Assembly (NCBI GenBank): GCA_036768485.1
Contig: JAVLUZ010000738.1
Coordinates: 310,001 to 374,000, forward strand
DNA: 64,000 bases
Direction: 5' to 3'
From: Mermis nigrescens
Lineage: Eukaryota > Nematoda > Enoplea > Mermithida > Mermithidae
Positions 1-10,347 of this stretch are shown here, in pieces. A model generated the notes under the pieces. The model saw only the letters and a program-made list of their open reading frames with translations. It had not been told where the DNA came from and searched no databases. The number at the start of each line of letters is the position of its first letter. Position 1 is the stretch's first letter. The position numbers were made by a program, and so were the translations under genes.

Positions 1-45
1 ATTATTTGTATACCTGCTGAAATCAGCGAGCGGACTAAACCTATT
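1..45 (+). pseudogene. Polinton copy A: start of small virion-operon protein gene (fragment)
   Basis: The plus strand reads IPAEISERTKPI, the same N-terminal peptide as the protein gene at 36863-37430 in Polinton copy B. The match stops abruptly at position 45, where sequence in the opposite orientation begins (the small virion protein on the minus strand). This is therefore a rearrangement breakpoint and not a complete gene. The copy A sequence lacks the extra C that frameshifts copy B at about 36903, so it keeps the ancestral frame there. Upstream sequence lies outside the window. Confidence 0.6.
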
Positions 46-356
46 GTAAGTATGGGAGAAAGTAAAAGAGGAAGAAAACCACCTTGCCATATTATAATAT
101 CTTTCTTTTGTTTTGTAGTCGCCTGCTTTTTGTTTGCCAGGTATCTTATTTGATTCTTATATCTTTGAAGTGAAGTTTATTTATATCCTTTTTATCAAAA
201 GGGATATTACAATTCAGAAAGTTGTTTGCACAGTCACAGAGACAAAGGATTTGATCTTTGCTTGCAGTATTCATAATAGCGGTTCTTTGAGGTTTTTTTA
301 GCCCCACTTAGGAGATGTAAACAACCAATATTGCGTGTTAATCGTTCTTTACCCAT
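46..356 (-). pseudogene. Polinton copy A: small virion core-type protein, degraded
   Basis: Reading the minus strand from the ATG at 356-354 gives the same small protein as 36518-36866 in copy B. The middle resembles TASKDQILCLCDCA and the tail is GGFLPLLLSPILTI. Proteins of this type (basic linker followed by a GGFL hydrophobic tail) lie next to the ATPase in many animal Polintons. I infer a small virion or core protein. The ATG overlaps the stop codon of the ATPase gene by 8 bp, as in copy B. The frame is broken mid-gene and the 3' end is lost at the inversion breakpoint near 45. The upstream box reads TACAAATA where copy B has TATAAATA. Confidence 0.65.
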
Positions 357-989
357 TTTTTCCCTTTTTTGTCACAATATCTCTACTAGTATTTGTAGAT
401 TTCTGCATATAAACAGTTGGATGCCTGCTAAAAATATTTGTTTTAAGCCTGATCTCATCTCTAGCATTTTGAGTTAGATCAATTACAAGGTAACCATGTG
501 ACTGAGAAGTAGCATCAGAATAAGCTTGTGGAAAATATTTAGCGTTGGCAGGATAGAGCTGTCTGGAAAGCATTTGTGCCTGTAGCTGATCAGCAGGGTG
601 TTTGAATAAAACTATGTAATCAGAGTTGATGCGTGAAGTTCTCAGACCATCAAAGAAAACGTTTTGAACAATGTGTATAATGCTAATGTTTCAATGATGA
701 CAACTTGTAAAAAGTTGCACAATCTGGGCATTACCCTCGCTCTGTTGCATAAGATCATCGAGAATCAAAAGTTGAGGCATATGACTAAACTGTTTTAGGT
801 AATTAAAATTAGGAAGCCCTTCTATGAATAAAATATCATTTAATTTTTTATAAAGAGGCTGGTTTTCCATGAAGCACCACCAAATCTTTTTGATTTTAGT
901 ATCAATCAGGCATGCTCTATTCTCAATTAATCGCTTGACAAATGTTGTTTTGCCTGACTTTGTTGGTCTTGAAACAAACAAAAAAAATG
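349..989 (-). pseudogene. Polinton copy A: A32/FtsK-type genome-packaging ATPase
   Basis: This encodes the packaging ATPase expected to pump genomic DNA into the capsid. Walker A is SRPTKSGKTTF, with Arg where copy B has the usual Gly, and Walker B is QLLILDDL. The C-terminal part contains LSRQLYP and GYLVIDLTQNARDE, and both are shared with copy B. The whole stretch is in one frame except for a TGA at 693-691, where copy B has Trp (HHWNISI). The N-terminal codons upstream of about 989 are replaced by a low-complexity A/T repeat. The gene is divergent from the TBP-like gene that starts near 1108, as in copy B. It is non-functional as it stands. Confidence 0.85.
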
Positions 990-1080
990 TAAAATACAAT
1001 ACAATAAAAAATACAATAAAAAATGAAATACAAAATACAATATAAAATACAAAATACATAAAATACAAGCAAAGCAAAGA
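990..1080. repeat. Low-complexity repeat, irregular AAAATACAAT units
   Basis: Short irregular units of the type AAAATACAAT replace the start of the ATPase gene and the ATPase/TBP promoter region seen in copy B. No coding content is visible. Confidence 0.8.
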
Positions 1081-1107
1081 CTGCACAATACAATTATTTG
1101 AGATTTC

Positions 1108-1515
1108 CAGGAATTGTATTTTGACTACCTCCAGGCAACATTAGTGATTTTCGAATCGGGTAAAATTGTATGTGTTGGAGCTAAAACAGTGAAAGACGAT
1201 GAAAGTGCTATAAAATCAGCTGTAGATGCATTAATTGCTAGAAGTGATGATTTAAAGGTGAAACCCCATATGTTTGCAGGTTCGGCAAATTTAGGGTTCC
1301 GCATTAATCTTTGCAAATTTTATGAGCTGGTGAAAAGAAAATGCATTTATGAAGTAGAACTGTTCCCTAGCTTATTATACAAATTCAGAAATATAACATT
1401 TTTGCTGTTCACCAGCAGAAAATTGATCCTTAAAGGTGCAAAACAGGAGCATGAGTTGCACAGAGCATATGAAATAGTTTCAACAATGCTTGAGAAATGC
1501 AGATTAGATACATAA
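1108..1515 (+). pseudogene. Polinton copy A: TATA-binding-protein-like gene (5' damaged)
   Basis: The plus frame from about 1132 to 1515 encodes a protein closely similar to the intact TBP homologue at 35036-35551. Recognisable TBP motifs are LVIFESGKIVCVGAK in repeat 1, and VELFPSLLYKF and FLLFTSRKLILKGAK in repeat 2. The start of repeat 1 (PGIVF) is visible at 1108 but is separated by an in-frame TGA and a one-base shift. Two signature positions differ from copy B: ELFPG has become ELFPS and TSGK has become TSRK. The gene diverges from the ATPase gene and is followed by the same kind of ~20-bp tandem repeat. This is a second, decayed copy in the window. Confidence 0.85.
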
Positions 1516-1640
1516 TATTTCAAACTTTACAAAAAATTTTCCAAATTTTACAAAAAATATTCCAAACTTTACAAGAAATATTCCAAATTTTACAAAAAAA
1601 TTTCCAAACTTTACAAAAAATATTCCAAACTTTGCAAATT
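1510..1640. repeat. ~20-bp tandem repeat downstream of TBP-like gene
   Basis: About six imperfect copies of units such as CAAACTTTACAAAAAATATTC. The reverse complement matches the array at 34860-35035, which also lies just 3' of a TBP gene. The association with the TBP 3' end is therefore conserved between the two Polinton copies. Confidence 0.8.
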
Positions 1641-1929
1641 TTTAGATCAATACTAATGACATGGATGAAGTTATGTTTTCATTAATTAATTTTGTGTGGA
1701 AGTTTGTAAAGTAAAACCTAGCTTCAGGGCTTAAATATTTCCACAAGTTGAACAGCAGGCAAAGATCGCCCTTTTTCAGGCATTTTCTGATAAACTTTGA
1801 GAAGCTCAAAATTGCATGATGATTAAATTTGAGCAATGTTCGCCTATACTGGTTGCGTATTTTTGGGCAAAAATAACCCCTAATGGCATCATTAGACAAG
1901 TACTGGTAAAAAATTAAGCATTGTAAAGA

Positions 1930-3060
1930 CAGTGTCAAAAAAATCAGCATACTGTAGGTTGTGCGCTAAAATTTTGTACATAGCATACCTACGTAAACCT
2001 AACGTACTTTGAAAATTTGAGCCAAATCTGCCCTCTAGTTCTTGAAATATAGTGCTATATGAGAAAGTGTAAAGTAAATTGGTGTACTGTAGGCTGCGCG
2101 CTGAAATTCCATATGTGTAGCATGCCTTGCCTATATACATCATATCCTAACAATTTGAACAAAATCACAGCATTGGTTCTTTAAATATGGTGCTATATGA
2201 GGAAGTGTAAAGTAAAATCCGCATACTGTAGATCACGTGCTGTTAACAATAAGATGATACATGCAACATAAACCCACCCTACTATGAAAATTTTTTTCCA
2301 ATCCGCCCTCTATTCCTAAGGTTATAGTACTATTTGAGCAAGTGTAAAGTAAATTGGTATACTGTAGGCTGCGCGCTAAAATTCTATGCATAGCATGCCT
2401 CGCCTCTATACATCATATCCTGAAAATCTGAACAAAATCCAAGCATTGGTTCTTGAAATATGGTGCTATATGAGGAAGTGTAAACTAAAATCGGCATACT
2501 GTAGATTACATGCTGATAACAATAGGATAACACATGCAACATAAACCAACCCTACTACGAAAATTTTAACCCAATCCGCCCTCTATTTCTGAAGTTATAT
2601 CACTATTTGAGCAAGTGTAAAGTAATTTGGTATACTGTAGGCTGCGCGCTAAAATTCTATGCATAGCATGCCTCACCTATATACATCATATCCTAGAAAT
2701 CTGAACGAAATCCAGCCATTGGTTCTTGATTTACGTTCCTATATGAGGAAGTGTAAACTAAAATCGGCATACTGTAGATTTCATGTTGATTACAATAAGA
2801 TAACACATGCAACATAAACCCAACCTATTATGAAAATTTGAGCCCAATCCGCCCTCTATTTCTAAACTTATAGTACCAAATGAGAAAGTGTAAAGTAAAC
2901 TGGTATACTGTAGGCTGCGCACTGAAATTCTGTGCATAGCATGACTCAACTATATACATCATGTCATGAAAATTTGAACAAAATCCGGCCATTGGTTCTT
3001 GAATTATGCAAAAGTGTAAAGTAATGCTGGTATACTGTAGGTTGCGCGCTAAAATTTTGT
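1930..3060. repeat. Satellite DNA, ~137-bp monomer arranged as ~273-bp dimers
   Basis: Two alternating half-units recur. Type A contains CTGTAGGCTGCGCGCT and starts near 2060, 2340, 2613, 2885 and 3008. Type B contains CATACTGTAGATTACATGCT and starts near 2199, 2477 and 2750. Spacing is about 137 bp within a dimer and 272-280 bp between like units. A more diverged unit lies near 1945. No coding potential was found. The flank 1640-1930 shows nothing recognisable. Confidence 0.85.
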
Positions 3061-3654
3061 ACGTAGCATACCTAACATATACTTAACAGACTCTGAAATT
3101 TTTAATCCGATCTGGCTGCTGGTTCTTGAATTATAGCTCTTTCAATTTTTCCACCAGGGAAATTCCCCCCTGGAAATTTGCCCCTCCCTTGGCCTGGGCT
3201 TGCGTGCGCCCCCTCCTCGGCAGGTCCGGCAGGTCCTATGCTACAACACAACCTATGCAGCAGCATTGCTCCCTGAGAAAAGCCAGGGAGTAGATTCTGA
3301 GCCCCTCCGCCTATGCTATAACAAAGGCGATGTTATAGCTTTGCCCCCTAGGGATAAGATTAATTGACTGTGATAGTGCTAGTCTGTATATGTTTGTAGT
3401 TATAAATTTATTCCGGATTGATCAAATATGTGTGTATGTATGTATGCCCCAGGCTTAAGCTGGCCCATCAACATGCACTAATGGGTGACTGGGCAGCTAT
3501 TGAATGTGCTACCCATGCAGCGCAAAAAAATATTTTCTAATGAGGAAGCAAATCTGCCAGACCATCTCAAATAAAAGTGCCTTCTAAAACCATCTACTAC
3601 AGGTTGAAATGCGAGCAAAGCGCCAGCTTCCCATATCGATAAGCTTCCAACTTG
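3061..3654. other. Unassigned interval, partly GC-rich
   Basis: The part 3150-3350 is C/G-rich with short hairpins and contrasts with its AT-rich neighbours. It has a faint resemblance to the GC-rich terminal repeats of Polinton copy B (GCGTGCGCC, CCTATGCTA), too weak to call. Nothing else was recognised. Confidence 0.4.
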
Positions 3655-3758
3655 GCTGCATATAATATCACATTGTGTGCTATATTGCCTGCAGTCTAGG
3701 CCGCTGGTTTTTGACTGCATATAATTTTACGTTGTGTGCTATATTGCCTGCAGTCTAG
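3655..3758. repeat. 59-bp tandem repeat, about 1.8 copies
   Basis: Units begin CTGCAGTCTAGGCC and contain TTTTTGACTGCATATAATTTTA. The same unit forms a longer array at 8149-8400. Element T1 lies between the two blocks, so T1 appears to have inserted into an array of this repeat. Confidence 0.85.
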
Positions 3759-4426
3759 GCCACTGGCTATTGGCACTAGCCCTCTGTCTATTCGCACGGA
3801 CATCTACAGTAAATAATTACTTTAATTTTATTGTGCAAACTAAATAGCTTGCGTACATAAACTTTAATGAGTATTTGTGATAAAAAGTGTGAACGTAACA
3901 ATGTTCTACTGTTTTTTGCTGAAATCTTATTACTGGAATAGATTTTAACTGCACAAACGACTTCTTCAATTATGCTTTCGTAACAGCTGATTTCTTTAAA
4001 TACTTCGTATTAAGGTTTAATATACTTCGTTTATTATGTGGCGCATCTGACAGACTGTCATACCAAACTAACCCATGCAATCTTCGGCTACAGTAATAAG
4101 CGGTGAAGCGAAAATGGGCCATTTAGAATGGAACAGACTACTGTATAAAATTGAATGCGCATGCTGCATATGCTGTTTTGTGCAGCACTGACTGCAGTTT
4201 TTAGACACTCGACAAGCCTGCATTTAAGCGCTTTGCAGAAGCGGGAAGATACAGTAAATAGTACATCACTGCATTGCTTTGATGTGTTTGCTACAGTGAG
4301 AAGATAATATGACATCAGCTATATTATTACCACATAACCTTTAATATCCTCTTTGAAGCAATTATATTTGTTAATAAAATTGAGGATAACTTAAAGATAT
4401 GCAATGATTGTCAAGTTTTTTGTGCA

Positions 4427-4760
4427 GTGTTCAAGTCAAAATGCATAGATACTTTACACCACAATTTATTAAATATATGTATACTAACTAATCATAGGAC
4501 ACGATATTTTTGGGGGTTAATCCCCCGACCTACATTAAACGTCTATAGACCGTTTCACACAAGTTCGTTTATAAATTTTAAAAGTGTCTCTGACAATAAG
4601 CTGACAGATTGCGATTATAGCATTGATCTGATATATAATTATCGTACCCCTCGGCTAACTGTCAGTGAAATTTCTTAAAATTTATGCGCGAAATTATGTG
4701 AAACAGACTTTAGTCTCAGTTTAGTCTGAGGTATGTAGGCTTAGAAGCCGGTCCCATCTC
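4427..4760. other. Non-coding repeat flank, part of an outer inverted-repeat unit
   Basis: Segments here (TTATAGCATTGATCTGATAT and nearby GTTTCAC) recur inverted near 6566-6650 and again near 19290-19360. This suggests an outer element around the small TIR element at 4793-6396. The exact ends are unclear. Confidence 0.4.
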
Positions 4761-4792
4761 ACTTTACAGTACATACTTAGCTGAAACTTATA

Positions 4793-6396
4793 GTCTGTTT
4801 CGTTTATCCGAGAGCTATTTCATCAAATCTTTTCCGAGGCTACAGTAATTCAATCGTCCCTAATTACTGTAGGTCATTTAGAAATTACTGTAACTAGATA
4901 CATAGAAAGGAGGGAGGGTTTCTCAATAAAATTTCTTACGGCATAATTTATTCTCGTATTCCAGCGGATCATGCAACAAGCAGATGGAATTCGCGCAATC
5001 AGCTTGTCATAAATCGGCCATTAAAAGCAATAGACTAGCATTTTAAACATTGCTGAAAACTTCCGCTTAGCGTAGTGGTAGAACGTCTGGTTGTCCTCGA
5101 AGCAACACATTATAAAAACAAGAGCCGCTTTATGTCTACAAAATCAACATATGTAGGAACGGATGTATTCACCTTCGGGATTTACTTAGGTACCTAAACT
5201 GCTCTCAGCGCTGGTCAAGTTCGCATAATCGCAGGGCAATTTCGAACCAATTGACCCTTGTAGACCTACGGCTTCAACTCCCTCAGTCCTAATATTGTTG
5301 ACTGCACTTTCGTCGGGAGTTTCAGCAGCTACGCCCTAAATCCTAACACTGGTACCTACCTAAATCCCGGAATACTAGCAAGTCGCAAGGTCAGTTGACC
5401 TATCTCAACCCACTCAACTTGATAATTTAACTACTTTTCTAGGGTTCGAATGGCTTGAAATGTTTTTGGTTCCTAATCAGCGCAGCACTCTAAACTTTAA
5501 ATGCAACAACAGCGAGCTCTCATCTGGACAGTCATCATAAAATATTAGATAATCTTTTAGCTATTTTTGGGTTGATGAAAGATAAAAGAATTTCCATGAA
5601 GGATAAGACCATACGTTATTACCCTTTATCCGTCTGGTGCAGTAACTCAAAAAATAAAATATAATATATTTTAATCGTCGACCAACTGATTTTACGAAAA
5701 ATCATAGGAATGAAGAATAATACGACGATTGACTAACATGAACCAATTCATTCATACCAAATTTACATGTATCAATTGGCGTCAGTTGACGCGCACATAA
5801 AATAAAATGAATGATATTATTGGTTATGCAAATACTAATATGGAACAAGAACGTGAAACAATACAATACACACGTTTTACTAAGATGATTATAATAATGC
5901 AATGAAATCGAACCATCAATAACTCTTACATAAGTAAATTACTCATGTTAGCATATACATAACTCTGTTTACCGGACAAGTACCTAATAGTATTTAAGTT
6001 AAAAAGTAAGGGTTAATTGAGAACTGAAGGCATAACCACGAGCTCACACATCATACGGATGGCTACTCAAAAATGGCTATGTTAACCGATACAGTAATGA
6101 GCTGTTGTCGGGTGGCATACGCGAACTGCAGATGTTCGCACCGTGTAACTCTCGTAGTTACAACGTGTTCTTCCTGCTGCAAAATTTTTACTTTGCCCAC
6201 TTACTGTTTATGTCACAGCACTGTTTAGATTCTTGAATTAAGTCCTGGACGGTTAAGTGCATTAAAAATGAAAGAATGGCGGCCACTCGCCCCCACTCAA
6301 CTTTTCTGTCAAGTTACAGTAAATCACCTAGTAATGCATACTGTAGTCTTCAAAAAATTCGCTGAAAAAGCTCATGAATAAATGAAACAGACTATA
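4793..6396 (+). mobile_element. Small TIR element with internal tRNA-like module (S1), split by a solo LTR
   Basis: The ends are GTCTGTTTCGTTTATCCGAG and, inverted at the right, GAATAAATGAAACAGAC. The interior has a tRNA-like A box at 5067-5078 (TTAGCGTAGTGG). The B-box region is lost where a solo LTR is inserted at 5111-6162. The uninterrupted relative at 18524-19066 shows the expected empty site. About 550 bp remain once the LTR is removed. Confidence 0.75.
5111..6162 (-). mobile_element. Solo LTR of the Gypsy family
   Basis: Same sequence as the Gypsy LTRs at 21571-22872 and 45987-47010. Shared marks include ACTTACTTAGGTAC-type ends, the AAGGTCAGTTGACCTATCTC block and the terminal CTCTCGTAGTTACA. 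It is flanked by ACAT on the left and ACGT on the right, a 4-bp duplication with one change. No internal region is present, so this is a solo LTR from LTR-LTR recombination. Confidence 0.85.
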
Positions 6397-6806
6397 GCTT
6401 ACGGGTTTGGTTCTTCCCCTGCACTTTACACTTATGTAGGCTTAAATCATAGGCTTGCAGTCCCTAACTATTTTAGTATACTAATTCAACGTCGCTCAGG
6501 TTAACTTTTAAGTCGCTCAGTTAATGTGTTGGTATTCCAGTTTGCACCTGCCCCGCCGCCTTCACGATAATTAAATATCAAATCAATGCTATAATCGCAA
6601 TCTGTATCATGTACATACTGTAATTAAGTGAAACAGGCTTTAAATACCTTACTATGTATTCAACCTATGCACGTTTTTAGGTCAAGCCATTAGATACCCA
6701 CACATTGTATGTATGTATTATAGTTCACTTCATGAAGCCCTGTGCATGGATTACAATTCAAGACTGAATATAAATCGATTACAAAAACGGCCTTAATTTT
6801 TTTAAG

Positions 6807-7291
6807 TCTATCTGTTTCATTTATCCGAGAGCTTTTTCAGTATGTTTTCAGAGGTTACAGTAACCCATTCTTTCCTGTTTACTGTAGGTCGCTAGATCTC
6901 ACTACAGCTACGTAGCAGATCAATTAACTTACAGATAAAAATGGCGCATTAACTTATACTGTTGACATCTTAAACACAATAGAGCAAGATGTTAAGAAAC
7001 GTCACGAACTCCTGCATACCTCAGTGGTAAAACCTCTGCTTGTAGTCGAAGCAACCCGGGCTCGATTCCATCCGATAGCTTTTTGTTTAGCGCACTTACT
7101 GTAGTATGTTCCAGCACTGATTAAGTGCCTGAATTAAAGTTACAAGGGCTCATTAGTGCATTAAAAATTGAAGAATTCCAGCCACTCGCCCTCACTGAGC
7201 TGATCTGCCAAATTACAGTAATTCGCCTTGTTTCGCATACTGTAGCCCTTGAAAAAATGGATTAAAACGCTCTCGAATAAATGAAACAGAC
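6807..7291 (+). mobile_element. Small TIR element with tRNA-like module (S2)
   Basis: Terminal repeats are CTGTTTCATTTATCCGAG and, inverted at the right, CGAATAAATGAAACAG. A tRNA-like module lies at 7012-7076, with an A box around CCTCAGTGGTAAAAC and a B box GGGCTCGATTCC. Related copies lie at 4793, 16428, 18524, 20753 and 47883. Confidence 0.75.
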
Positions 7292-7354
7292 TATAGATAT
7301 ATTTATATAAGTAAGCCGATACCTACTAAATTTGAATTACATATGTTGGGACTT

Positions 7355-7512
7355 GGGAGACGAGAATAAATAACGCAAAAAATTTCATCGAAAAACCTCA
7401 CTTTGTTACTGCTACAATGAGCTCTAACGAACGACCTACAGTAAATAAGAAGGAGTTACTGTAGCTTCAAAAACATTTACTGATAAAGCTCTCGGATAAA
7501 GGAAATACACTA
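7355..7512 (-). mobile_element. Partial small TIR element, inverted end only
   Basis: Contains GACCTACAGTAAATAAG and ends GAGAACC-like with AAAGCTCTCGGATAAAG. This is the left half of the S-type element in inverse orientation. No tRNA-like module remains. Confidence 0.55.
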
Positions 7513-7739
7513 GACATACACATACATATAAAATGTATAAGTTTATGTAGATGTGTAGGTATTTTATTCATGTTTGCCGTTGCTGCACATGAATCCGTAA
7601 AACTCAATTTACTACACCAAAATACCTACAGTACCTATCTTGGTATGCACACTTCTACTGTCCTAACAATAGGCAATTTTAATTAATAAACGTAAATAAG
7701 GATGGATAACAATATAACTTTGATAAGTTTAGTAATATC

Positions 7740-8004
7740 CATACGTGGGCAGCAAGAAAATTCTGGGGGGGGTGCAAGATCTTTTTGAAGGTCAAAAAAT
7801 GGCCCTAAAAATGGTGGTATGGCGATAAAAACACCATTTTTCGACGTTTCTCATCAAGCACTATCCATTGGCATCAAAAAATTACGAAAAAGACGAAAAA
7901 ATTTTTCAAAAATTGAATTCTGGGGGAGTATTTTGATTTCTGGGGGGTATTTTGGTTTCTGGGGGGGTGCATACCCCCCCAAACCCCCCCCACGCCCAGG
8001 TATG
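7740..8004 (+). mobile_element. hAT-like MITE copy 1, with 8-bp duplication GTAATATC
   Basis: Starts CATACGTGGGC and ends GCCCAGGTATG. The 11-bp ends are imperfect inverted repeats. A perfect GTAATATC flanks both sides (7732-7739 and 8005-8012). Internal features shared by all copies are three TTCTGGGGGG runs and a central ACACCATTTTTCGACG. The 8-bp duplication and CA...TG ends suggest a hAT-type transposase in trans. Confidence 0.9.
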
Positions 8005-8148
8005 GTAATATCCCATCATTTCAATTCTTTAGATTATGTACGCAAGGTAAGTTGCTTGCCCAATATATTGTAAGTATTTACTTACTGTAGATGTCCGTGC
8101 GAATAGACCGAAAGCTATTGGCACGGCCGTGCCAATAGCCAGTGCCCC

Positions 8149-8400
8149 TGCAGTCTAGGCCACTGGTTTTTGACTGCATATAATTTTACGTTGTGTGCTA
8201 GATTGCCTGCAGTCTGAGCCACTGGTTTTTGACTGCATATAATTTTACATTGTGTGCTATATTGCCTGCAGTCTAGGCCGCTGGTTTTTGACTGCATATA
8301 ATTTTACATTGTGTGCTATATTGCCTGCAGTCTAGGCCACTGGTTTTTGACTGCATATAATTTTACATTGTGTGTTATATTACCTGCAGTTGACTGCAAA
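8149..8400. repeat. 59-bp tandem repeat, about four copies
   Basis: Four successive copies of the unit beginning CCTGCAGTCTAGGCCACTGG, with single-base differences. It is the same unit as 3655-3758, on the other side of element T1. Confidence 0.9.
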
Positions 8401-8499
8401 TAATTACTGCCCCTCCAGCCTGTTGATATCACTAATATAAGAAGTAAGAAGTAAGAAGCTCAATGTATGATAATCATTAGAGCTCGTTGTTTAAGTTTT

Positions 8500-8695
8500 G
8501 AAAATTCTCCTGAATTCTCCTAAATTTTCAGGATTCTCCTGAATTCTCCTGAATTCTCCTGACATTTTAAAATTCTCCTGCATTCTCCTGCAGGTTTACA
8601 ATTTCTCCTGAAATTTCTCCTGAAAAGCCCATTCTCCTGCTCCTGCTCCTGAAAATTTTATCTCCTGAATTCAGGAGAATTCTCCTACACCTGGC
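8500..8695. repeat. Minisatellite of TTCTCCTGAA decamers
   Basis: Roughly twenty imperfect copies of a 10-bp unit (ATTCTCCTGA, with shortened TCCTGC variants). The array ends in the palindrome AATTCAGGAGAATTC. Confidence 0.85.
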
Positions 8696-8699
8696 AAGC

Positions 8700-9237
8700 C
8701 TGATGCATGCCAAGCGAATTGAAAGATGCAACAGTAAAACAATGTGGAAGCATAAGTCTGTTGGTTATATAACCTGCGGCTCTTGTTGATGAATTGGCGA
8801 TAAATAAATTGAAGCCGAGCAGTAAACGTTACAAATACTTACATATAAGGTAGGTACCTAAGTAAGAAGAAATCAAGCAATTAATTACAGAATCTGCATT
8901 CTTTGTTTAATTATGGAGAATGAGGTAATGGTAGTAGTGCAGGAAACGTTTCAGCAAACAAATACACAAAAATGTACCGATACGGATGGTAAAGTAATGG
9001 CGTATGTACTACAGTATGTAAATTAGTTTATGTACTGCCTTTACGTTATCCCGCTTTCCCCGACTATTTATGTGTTTTATGGACATATTTTTCTGCGACG
9101 TGGCAAGTGGCGTGGCAACTGTGGTATAGTCATAGAATAATAGTATGATGGGGTATAGTCATATTGTCATAGTGTTGCACCATTCGCCACATCGGCACCA
9201 CCAGGAACGCATCGGAATTAATACAACAATAGTCAAT
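8700..9237. other. Upstream region of the Merlin gene, nothing assigned
   Basis: AT-rich DNA without a recognisable gene. It should contain the left end of the Merlin element, but I could not fix its terminal repeat. Confidence 0.35.
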
Positions 9238-9319
9238 ATGGGACAAACGTTTATTCAGTTGTACGAAATTTGTCAGGATCGGGCGAAATTAATGACATTT
9301 ATTCAGGATATGGGACTAG

Positions 9320-10347
9320 TTTAACTGCGAGAATTACACGTTTAGGCGAACTTGCCTTAGCAGTTCGCGGTAGCCATCACATAGCCAATACTAGTAGCTA
9401 TCTACGATAGTGTAGTGTGGGCTATGCCTTCGGTCTTCCCACTTTTTCCCTAATTTTCAATAATAAAAAACAATAAGATACTTGTCCGGTAACATAGAGT
9501 TAAGTGTATGATAATAGTAACTGTTTAATGCATACCGCTTGTGTAATCGAGAATATTCGATCTGAGATAAAAGGTATCAGTATTACGTTAATTTGATCTT
9601 TGTTTATTTTACTGTAATGGTCTCTTGAGGCCAATGTAGTTAGTTGGTTGGCAGTCGCTCGTTTTATATAGTGGAGAGCGTTTTGTTTTTCTTTGCCGTT
9701 TTGTTTGTTGTCTGGCAGTTAGGCCGTGTATTCTTCGTTCAAAATAAATTAGAGAAAACCTACCCAGGGGTTTTTGGATATACCGAGGGTTAGGTCGGCA
9801 ATTCCCACGTCGAGGATTTCAACTCATCAGAGTGGACGGATAGGTAAATTCCATATGTTTGCTTATTCTATTTGGAAATCTTAATTCTTTTATCAAACCA
9901 AAAATTGATCAAAAATATTATTTAATCTTTAAGGATGATTGATCAGTATAGAGCTCGTTGTTGTTGTTTTCATAGTTCATTGTGTTACACATATTACGAA
10001 CCAAAAACATTTCGGATCAGGCACTGATTGGAAAAGAAGTTAAATAATCAACTTGAGCCTTGAGATAGGTCAACTGACCTCCGCGGCAAATTCCGAGATT
10101 AGGTAGGTAGCCTTAGGTCTTAGGGCGTAGCTGCTGAGATCACCCAACAAGAAGCAGCCATCAATATTAGGGCTGAGGGGATCAAAGCCGTAAGGTCTGT
10201 AAGGGTCCAAAGATCGAAAGCTATCCAGGGCTGCGCGATCGGGGCCAGCGCTAAGCGTAGATCTAAGTACCTACGTACCTAAGTAATTCTCAAAGGTAAT
10301 GTGGCCGGTCTGTGTCGCTCTTGTAGACGCAGGCCCCTACATTTACA
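9320..10347 (+). mobile_element. Solo LTR of the Gypsy family inside Merlin
   Basis: Homologous along its length to the Gypsy LTRs, in plus orientation, ending ...CCCCTACATTTACA. The duplication CTAG is perfect (9316-9319 and 10348-10351). Removing the LTR and one CTAG restores the Merlin reading frame across the junction, which confirms the insertion site. Confidence 0.92.

Larger units (their letters stand above)
3759..8146. mobile_element. Long-terminal-inverted-repeat element T1 (class unknown)
   Basis: The left end GGCCACTGGCTATTGGCAC and the right end (reverse complement) GGCACTGGCTATTGGCAC form terminal inverted repeats. They continue inward through CTATTCGCACGGACATC and TACAGTAA. The same ends mark element T2 (14648-47366). 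The right terminus carries a 26-bp perfect palindrome at 8115-8140. Both flanks are the 59-bp tandem repeat, so a target duplication cannot be defined. The interior holds two small TIR elements, a solo LTR and a MITE, and I see no transposase. Confidence 0.65.

Noticed and set aside
1497..1685. 62-codon Gln/Ile/Leu repeat protein
   Set aside because: Direct translation of the ~20-bp tandem repeat, with no match on the other TBP copy's array in the same frame.
7819..8073. ORFs of 60-93 codons inside each MITE (e.g. 7819, 15789, 22234, 35997)
   Set aside because: All follow from shared MITE sequence. Indels in the G runs change the frame from copy to copy.
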